From Anammoximicrobium sp032229885 (GTDB lineage Bacteria; Planctomycetota; Planctomycetia; Pirellulales; Pirellulaceae): DNA of 11,634 nt. Location of the stretch: contig JAVYAJ010000010.1 in NCBI GenBank assembly GCA_032229885.1, positions 1 through 11,634 of the forward strand, in the 5' to 3' direction. Of the stretch, positions 7,165-11,634 are shown in pieces (within the stretch, counting starts at the first letter, position 1; each line of letters starts with the position of its first letter). The position numbers and the translations under genes were made by a program. Below the pieces are notes generated by a model that was given only the letters and a program-made list of their open reading frames with translations, searched no databases and was not told the origin of the DNA.

Positions 7165-8217
7165 TCACGCGTGGCAGCATCCCTCGTGGGGGCTGCGGGC
7201 AAACATCGGTTGCTTCGGCGCGTGATGCCAGTGCGCTTGGCTCTCGTCCCGTTGGAAGATGGATGAACACGTCTGTGCGAGTTTGTCCAACTGATCGACT
7301 TCGGCATGTGTGACCGGCTGCAGGCGCTTGCCGGCCTCGATCGCCTTGTCCAGCAGATCGAGAAACGACGGAGGGATGCACGAGACGACGCCGGGTTGCG
7401 ACAAGCTGAAGCGAATTGCCATGTCCACTTCGTCCGGCGTTTCCATCGAACGATACCACCACTTGCGCGTCCGCTCGACGTCAGCCGGCCAGCCGCCGCG
7501 CGACATGGCCTTGATGGCCAATACGGCAACGCCCTGCTGTTGAGCCAGCTCGATCACGTCCTTGCCGAATCCATACCGCAGATACTCGACGAAGCTGATC
7601 GGGAACATCACCGTGTCGAAGCGAAATCCCTGCATCACCCGCAACGCGGCCTTGGTGGTGTGCGCCGAAAATCCCAGGTATTTGACCTTGCCTTCTTTCT
7701 GGGCCTCGAGCATCGTCTGAATCACGCCGTCGGGCCCCAAGGCCTGGTCGACTTCGTCTTTCCACCGCAGATGGTGCATCTGGTACAGATCGAAATGATC
7801 CGTCTTCAGCAGCTTGAGCGACTGTTCCAGCTCGTGCCGTGCGCTGGCCTTGTCTCGTTTATTGGTCTTGCAAGACAGAAAATACGAGTCGCGGTCGATC
7901 CCTTCCAGACCGATGCCCATCTTGGTTTCACATTGACCGTTGCCGTAGGCCGGCGCCACGTCGTAGTAGTTCACGCCCCGTTCCATCGCCGCGCGGATCC
8001 CCGCGGTGCACTCGGCCTGGCCATGATGGATCAGCGCCAGCCCAGGAAATCCCACCACGGACAGCTTCTGACCGGTTCGTCCCAAGACGCGACGCGGCAG
8101 ACCGGCGACCGCGTCGTCCGCGGCGTTCGATTCGTCCGCGGCCACCGCGTGCTCTAACCCCAGCGCCAGCGAGCCCGTCGCCCCACCGACCGATTTCAAA
8201 AACGTTCGACGCTCCAT
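7165..8217 (-). CDS. Tat-exported aldo/keto reductase
   Basis: The 350-residue product is an NADP(H)-dependent oxidoreductase of the aldo/keto reductase superfamily, predicted to act outside the cytoplasm; the substrate cannot be told. The N-terminus has a twin-arginine signal (ERRTFLK, residues 2-8, then a Gly/Ala/Leu-rich stretch with likely cleavage near AVAA-DE at 27). The AKR barrel follows with the catalytic tetrad readable as D86 and Y91 (YDVAPAYG), K117 (SCKTNK) and H148 (DLYQMHH). GFSAHTT (182-188) and the conserved SLSQPGV (271-277) strand also fit. Length is normal for the family plus the signal. The last 25 residues are rich in His and Cys (H329, H331, H332, H344, C347, C348, H349), unusual for this family. 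GAGGAG lies 6 nt before the ATG, and a good promoter lies about 50 nt upstream. Confidence 0.92.
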   Translation of the reverse strand: MERRTFLKSVGGATGSLALGLEHAVAADESNAADDAVAGLPRRVLGRTGQKLSVVGFPGLALIHHGQAECTAGIRAAMERGVNYYDVAPAYGNGQCETKMGIGLEGIDRDSYFLSCKTNKRDKASARHELEQSLKLLKTDHFDLYQMHHLRWKDEVDQALGPDGVIQTMLEAQKEGKVKYLGFSAHTTKAALRVMQGFRFDTVMFPISFVEYLRYGFGKDVIELAQQQGVAVLAIKAMSRGGWPADVERTRKWWYRSMETPDEVDMAIRFSLSQPGVVSCIPPSFLDLLDKAIEAGKRLQPVTHAEVDQLDKLAQTCSSIFQRDESQAHWHHAPKQPMFARSPHEGCCHA

Positions 8218-8223
8218 ACCGTT

Positions 8224-8229
8224 CTCCTC
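8224..8229 (-). promoter_or_regulatory. Ribosome binding site of the aldo/keto reductase gene
   Basis: GAGGAG on the minus strand, 6 nt before the ATG at 8217. It confirms the start that places the twin-arginine motif at the very N-terminus. Confidence 0.75.
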
Positions 8230-8264
8230 GTGTTGCGGCAGTGAATACCCAACAGCGACCGCGT

Positions 8265-8292
8265 ATTATCGAAACCGTCGGTTCGCTGACAA
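8265..8292 (-). promoter_or_regulatory. Sigma70-type promoter for the aldo/keto reductase gene
   Basis: On the minus strand TTGTCA (8287-8292, 5/6 to TTGACA) is followed after 16 nt by GATAAT (8265-8270, 5/6 to TATAAT). Transcription would begin near 8258, leaving a leader of about 40 nt that contains the ribosome site. Planctomycete promoters are not well characterised, so this rests on the general sigma70 consensus. Confidence 0.6.
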
Positions 8293-8614
8293 TTTGCCCT
8301 GAGCTTTCCCACGGACCGTCGCTGCGTTCGTGGTTGCCTGGCTTATTTGTTTCGGCGGCTGTGCCCCCTATATCGACGCTCCGGCATTGTAACGAGAATC
8401 CGCGCTGAGTTTCAAACACCTTTTCACGCCAATTCGACTCACGAGCGGGCAACCCTGCGTCGCGGCTGGCAAGAGGACGGTTGCTCAACGGCCGACGGAT
8501 GCAGCGTGTGCCCCGAAACGTCAGATGCAGCGCAGCCTCGTCCACGCTAGACGGCGACCGGCGCCATCGGCCGCCTCAATGCGGCACAGTGAGGTCGTGG
8601 TAAAGCACTGCGCG

Positions 8615-8644
8615 TCTTCGTGTCTTCGTGTCTTCGTGTCTTCG
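8615..8644. repeat. Tandem octamer TCTTCGTG, 3.75 copies
   Basis: Three exact copies of TCTTCGTG at 8615-8638 are followed by TCTTCG (8639-8644) and then CGGCTGAG. On the minus strand it reads as repeated GACACGAA. Near-identical runs occur between genes in many unrelated bacteria, including Planctomycetota and Verrucomicrobia, according to my recollection of genome sequences. The function of such runs is unknown. Confidence 0.75.
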
Positions 8645-8779
8645 CGGCTGAGTTCTACGCGCCGTGTGCGCATCTTGTACACTGGATGGATCCCAGTTGG
8701 TCGCGACCGCTGGCCGCTGGCCGCGGGCATAGCAAGGCGTTCTTCGCGGCTGGTCTGCGCCCTTGTGTGAGCCCCTGTT

Positions 8780-8785
8780 TATAAT
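8780..8785 (+). promoter_or_regulatory. Probable -10 box for the adaptor/ATPase operon
   Basis: A perfect TATAAT in otherwise GC-rich DNA, 68 nt before the chosen start at 8853. No recognisable -35 hexamer lies at the right distance (8757-8762 is GCGCCC), so the promoter may be weak or activator-dependent. If it is used, the upstream in-frame TTG at 8763 cannot be the start because it lies before the transcript begins. Confidence 0.45.
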
Positions 8786-8852
8786 TCAGAGAATTGTCTT
8801 GAACCCCGTCTCGGCAACCGAGATGCGACCACCGAAACAAGAGGCGACGGAG

Positions 8853-9662
8853 ATGGCGAAATCGGCTGGCGAAGACGAGTTGATTTTCGAGGCGCTCGAA
8901 CGAGCGTTGGCTGATCCGACCCCGCGTAAACTGCACGGTACGAAGGCCAATCCGGGCATCTTTCTCTCGTCGTCGGTCGCCGCCAAAAGGGCCGCGCAAC
9001 GATGCTTGGACCAGCATCTGATCGCGGTGTGCGACGAACTGCGAACGAAATCAAAGGTGACGCCGCTCTACGGCCTGGCGCCCGCGGGCATCGGATACCT
9101 GCTGGAACAGGCGCCGGCCCAGCGTTTGCTGACGGCCACGCGGGATACGGCCGACCGCTTGGTCGATGTCGTCACGGGTTGCCAGCAAACGCTGGTCGGC
9201 GTCCAACGACAGATGGCCAGGCTGCAAGAGGTCGTCCAGGCGGCGAGCGCGCGGCTGTCGGTTCCGAACATCGACCAGATGCTGGCGACAGTGGCCGGCC
9301 GCCATGCCACGTCCAGTGCGTCGCCGGACGGAGCCAGGCCGCCGCACGGGACCAAACCGCCGGACGGAGCCCAGGATCGAGCGGCGAACGATGCCGCGCT
9401 GGCGAGCTTGACGTTCGAACATATCCAACAGCATACTCGTCAGGCTCCGCTGCGACCGTTGGCCCTGCCTCAGTTGTGGGAACGCGTTCGCGCACAGCGG
9501 CCCGGCCTTAGCTTAGGCGCCTTTCACGACGCGCTGCGCAGCCTGGCTGCGGCAGGACGGATTCGGCTTTCTCCTTTTACCCAAGCGATGTATCAGTTGG
9601 CGGAACCGGAGTGCGCAATGATCGTCGGCCGCGAGATCATGTACTATGTTGAAAGCGTTTGA
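8853..9662 (+). CDS. Putative DNA-binding protein: winged helix - coiled coil - winged helix
   Basis: Not assigned to a named family. The 269-residue product has three visible parts. Residues about 8-95 look like a winged helix: alternating helices, then PLYGLAPAGIGYLLEQ (71-86), which has the shape of the strand-turn-helix words (Y-x-L-T-x-x-G-x-x-Y-L-L) common at the end of such domains. Residues about 90-135 are heptad-like and probably coiled coil. A Pro/Gly/Asp-rich linker (155-180, with PPHGTKPPDG) follows. Residues about 185-269 form a second winged-helix-like domain (LPQLWERVRAQRPGLSLGAFHDALRSLAAAGRIRL pattern over 205-239), ending in GREIMYYVE. There are no membrane segments or catalytic motifs. 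The ATG at 8853 is chosen for AGAGG 8 nt upstream; the frame is open back to 8763, with another ATG at 8823 lacking a ribosome site. Its last 17 bases overlap the ATPase gene, so it is probably an adaptor or DNA-recognition partner of that ATPase. Confidence 0.75.
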   Translation: MAKSAGEDELIFEALERALADPTPRKLHGTKANPGIFLSSSVAAKRAAQRCLDQHLIAVCDELRTKSKVTPLYGLAPAGIGYLLEQAPAQRLLTATRDTADRLVDVVTGCQQTLVGVQRQMARLQEVVQAASARLSVPNIDQMLATVAGRHATSSASPDGARPPHGTKPPDGAQDRAANDAALASLTFEHIQQHTRQAPLRPLALPQLWERVRAQRPGLSLGAFHDALRSLAAAGRIRLSPFTQAMYQLAEPECAMIVGREIMYYVESV

Positions 9663-11634
9663 GCAGCAAGCCCTCTATTTCCTGCGCGGCGAGGAGAATC
9701 CGTTCGACGCGTTCGTGGTTCCGGACAAGCCGGCGCATGCCTTCGCCGCTTGCCACGTCGAGGCCGTGCACCAGACGCAATTCGAGCAGATCTGTCGGGT
9801 CATCGACAAATACCGCACCCCCGATTACCGGGGCCAGCAGCAACTGCACGATTCGCGGGTGCTGGTGGTTCGCGGAGTCCGCGGCAGCGGCAAGACCCAT
9901 CTGCTGCACATCCTTCGCGGGCGCGACACGGTGGCGCCCGAGGTGTGGGTCTGTCCGCGACATTATGATCCCGGCTTTCCGTTCGCCGAGTATCTGCTGA
10001 GCGAATTGGTTCGCGCCCTGCTGACAAGCGAAGATGCAGACGCGCCGGCGCGGCTGCGCTGGATCGCTCGCGAGCTGACGCGCCGCTTGTGTTGCGAGGC
10101 GGTCTGTGCGTTGAATTGTCCCGAGTGGCTGGTGTGGGCTCGGCCCTCGCGATCACGAGCGATGATGCCGCGTCGGGCTGCGCGCCGCTGGGCGGATCGC
10201 GAAGCTTTGTTGGAGGCGTTGGCTCGGGAACGTACCGTGCGGTTACCCGAATTGTGCGACCGTTACGGACTGCCACCCGACGCGGCGTGGGCGTTGATTC
10301 TGCGACACGTCGAACGGACCGAGCTGGGAACCGGGATCGCCGTGCGCATGCGTCGCGAGGTCATCCTGGCTTTTGCCGAACTGACGATGCGCGACAACCC
10401 GACACGTTTGGCTGCGCTGTTGGAGCAAGATTTCGCCCAGCCCGACGCGGCGTTCCCGCCGGTGCGCGCCGATTGGGTGACGCAGATGTTGCAGACGCTG
10501 GTCGAAACGCTGGCGGCCGTAGGCGTGCCGGTGATCATTGCGCTGGACAACATGGAACGGCTGCTGGCGCCGCGCGGTCCGGTCGACAACGCGGCAGCTC
10601 AGGCTTTTTTCCACGGCTTGGCGCATACGGTCGATCAGACCCGCGGAGTGCTGTTGATGCTGTTCGTCGAACGCGGGCTCTGGAACGAGTTCAGCGGCTC
10701 GATCAGCTCGTTTGCCGAGCAACGCCTGCGGCAGGGCGTTCGCATCCGAGACTACGGCTGCGTCTGGGATCTTGAGCTGCCGCCGCCGACGCCCGAGCAG
10801 GTCGAGCAGGTCGTCCGGCGACGGATGACGCCGCTGCTGGCCCGCGCGCCGCATGGTGATCAGTTGGCCGCGTGCTTTCCGTTCACCGTCCAGGAAGTCC
10901 GCCAGATCGCCACCGAAGGGGTGGATGTGTTGCGCACCGCGCTGTTGCGGCTGCGCGACCGCTACGACGAACGGGTCCTGCCGAACGGTCAACTGGACCA
11001 GCGTGCGCTGGCCACGACCGCGTCGCCAGCGCCCGCAACGGACGACTCGCCGCTGCCACCAACCGCCGACGCCTGGGAACGATCCTGGGACGAAGCCGTC
11101 GCCAACGGTCGGCGGCGATTCGGCATGTCGCGGCGGGTCTCGTTCAATCAAGAACTGCACGCCGGTCTGGGGCGTTGGCTGCGGGCGATGATCGGCCACG
11201 AGGTGCGCGGTTGGCGGCTGAGCGACGTGCGCTCGGCGGTTACGTTCGGCGACCATCCGATCTTCGGCTCGGTGACCCTGACCGTCTGGCACAGCGGGCA
11301 ACACGGGACGGTTCGAGTCGCGCTCGGTCCCGTCTTGGGCGAAGGCCGTTCGATGCCCAAAGACTTGGAAGTCAAACTGTCGGTGCTCGACCAACGGCCG
11401 CAGCTCGCCGAGCAACTGGTCGTGCTGTGGCCAGTCGCCCAAAGCCGGATCGGGGTCGAACAACTGCCGCCCGCGACACGCGAGATCTGGAACGTTGCGG
11501 CGACCTCGCGTCCTGTATCGCTGTGCTGTCTGACGGTGACGGACCTGGCCTGGTTGCTGGAATTTCCGGCATGGTTTGGCGAACGGGTTGCGGTCCGTTT
11601 GTCCCGACCCTCGGAAGCCGCGGAAGCCGCGGAA
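9646..11634 (+). CDS. P-loop ATPase, AAA/STAND-like, cut off by the right edge
   Basis: The frame is open for 663 residues from the ATG at 9646 to the last base, with no stop. Walker A is clear: GVRGSGKT at 77-84 in the setting VLVVRGVRGSGKTHLLHIL. Walker B is best read as PVIIALDN (295-302), followed by a strand VLLMLFVE (335-342) in the sensor position. The about 210 residues between the Walker motifs are far more than in ordinary AAA+ domains and include a Cys cluster (C149, C150, C154, C158) and an HTH-like stretch (about 186-245). After the core comes a lid-like helical part with FPFTVQEVRQI (411-421) and LRTALLRLRDRYDE (429-442), a Pro/Ala/Thr linker (455-475), then an alpha/beta domain (about 480-650). 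The sequence ends in an Ala-Glu repeat. It overlaps the upstream gene by 17 nt with only a weak GAGA upstream, so translation is probably coupled. Likely an energy-using component of a DNA-directed complex; no specific function can be assigned. Confidence 0.8.
   Translation, partial: MLKAFEQQALYFLRGEENPFDAFVVPDKPAHAFAACHVEAVHQTQFEQICRVIDKYRTPDYRGQQQLHDSRVLVVRGVRGSGKTHLLHILRGRDTVAPEVWVCPRHYDPGFPFAEYLLSELVRALLTSEDADAPARLRWIARELTRRLCCEAVCALNCPEWLVWARPSRSRAMMPRRAARRWADREALLEALARERTVRLPELCDRYGLPPDAAWALILRHVERTELGTGIAVRMRREVILAFAELTMRDNPTRLAALLEQDFAQPDAAFPPVRADWVTQMLQTLVETLAAVGVPVIIALDNMERLLAPRGPVDNAAAQAFFHGLAHTVDQTRGVLLMLFVERGLWNEFSGSISSFAEQRLRQGVRIRDYGCVWDLELPPPTPEQVEQVVRRRMTPLLARAPHGDQLAACFPFTVQEVRQIATEGVDVLRTALLRLRDRYDERVLPNGQLDQRALATTASPAPATDDSPLPPTADAWERSWDEAVANGRRRFGMSRRVSFNQELHAGLGRWLRAMIGHEVRGWRLSDVRSAVTFGDHPIFGSVTLTVWHSGQHGTVRVALGPVLGEGRSMPKDLEVKLSVLDQRPQLAEQLVVLWPVAQSRIGVEQLPPATREIWNVAATSRPVSLCCLTVTDLAWLLEFPAWFGERVAVRLSRPSEAAEAAE

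Larger units (their letters stand above)
8218..8852. other. Divergent intergenic region (635 nt)
   Basis: It separates the leftward exported-protein genes from the rightward adaptor/ATPase pair. It holds the leftward promoter (8265-8292), an octamer tandem repeat (8615-8644), a doubled 7-mer CGCTGGC near 8708-8721 and a rightward TATAAT box (8780-8785). The rest (about 8300-8600) shows no gene or clear structure to me. Confidence 0.6.

Noticed and set aside
8763..8852. Upstream starts (TTG 8763, ATG 8823) for the winged-helix protein
   Set aside because: The TTG precedes the TATAAT box and neither start has a Shine-Dalgarno site, whereas the ATG at 8853 has AGAGG at 8 nt.
10243..11463. A 406-codon minus-strand open frame antisense to the ATPase
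   Set aside because: The plus frame has Walker motifs and is continuous to the edge; the minus translation is Arg/Gln/His-rich and resembles no domain.

Overview
This is GC-rich bacterial DNA carrying five protein genes: three on the minus strand (left and centre) and two on the plus strand (right). The mix suggests a Planctomycetota genome of the Pirellulales kind: a very large exported glycosidase-like protein, an exported FG-GAP/VCBS beta-propeller with short N-terminal signal, a Tat-targeted aldo/keto reductase, good Shine-Dalgarno sites and repeat-rich intergenic DNA. This is an inference from gene content and style; no rRNA or other marker gene is present.

Layout. 1-323 is non-coding and packed with inverted repeats. 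324-5339 (minus) encodes a 1671-residue multidomain protein with a GH42-like catalytic barrel. 5340-5791 is non-coding: it holds a 19-nt-period tandem array, an inverted repeat and a CRP-like palindrome. 5792-7012 (minus) encodes a seven-bladed FG-GAP propeller. 7165-8217 (minus) encodes a Tat-exported aldo/keto reductase. 8218-8852 is a divergent promoter region, with a good sigma70-type promoter facing left, a perfect TATAAT box facing right, and an octamer repeat. 8853-9662 (plus) encodes a protein that looks like winged helix - coiled coil - winged helix. 9646 to the right edge (plus) encodes a P-loop ATPase that overlaps the previous gene by 17 nt and is cut off by the window end at 663 residues.

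How the genes may work together. The three minus-strand genes all encode proteins predicted to leave the cytoplasm and lie in the same direction, which fits a scavenging or carbohydrate-processing neighbourhood. The gaps of 152 and 452 nt and the separate promoter-like signals argue against one tight operon. The two plus-strand genes are clearly a translationally coupled pair: a putative DNA-binding adaptor and a large ATPase with an unusual insert between its Walker motifs. I do not recognise this pair as a named system. Its architecture (DNA-binding adaptor plus P-loop ATPase at the start of an operon that continues off the window) resembles multi-gene defence or DNA-processing loci, but that is a guess that the genes to the right would have to confirm. 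It is the best candidate here for something undescribed.
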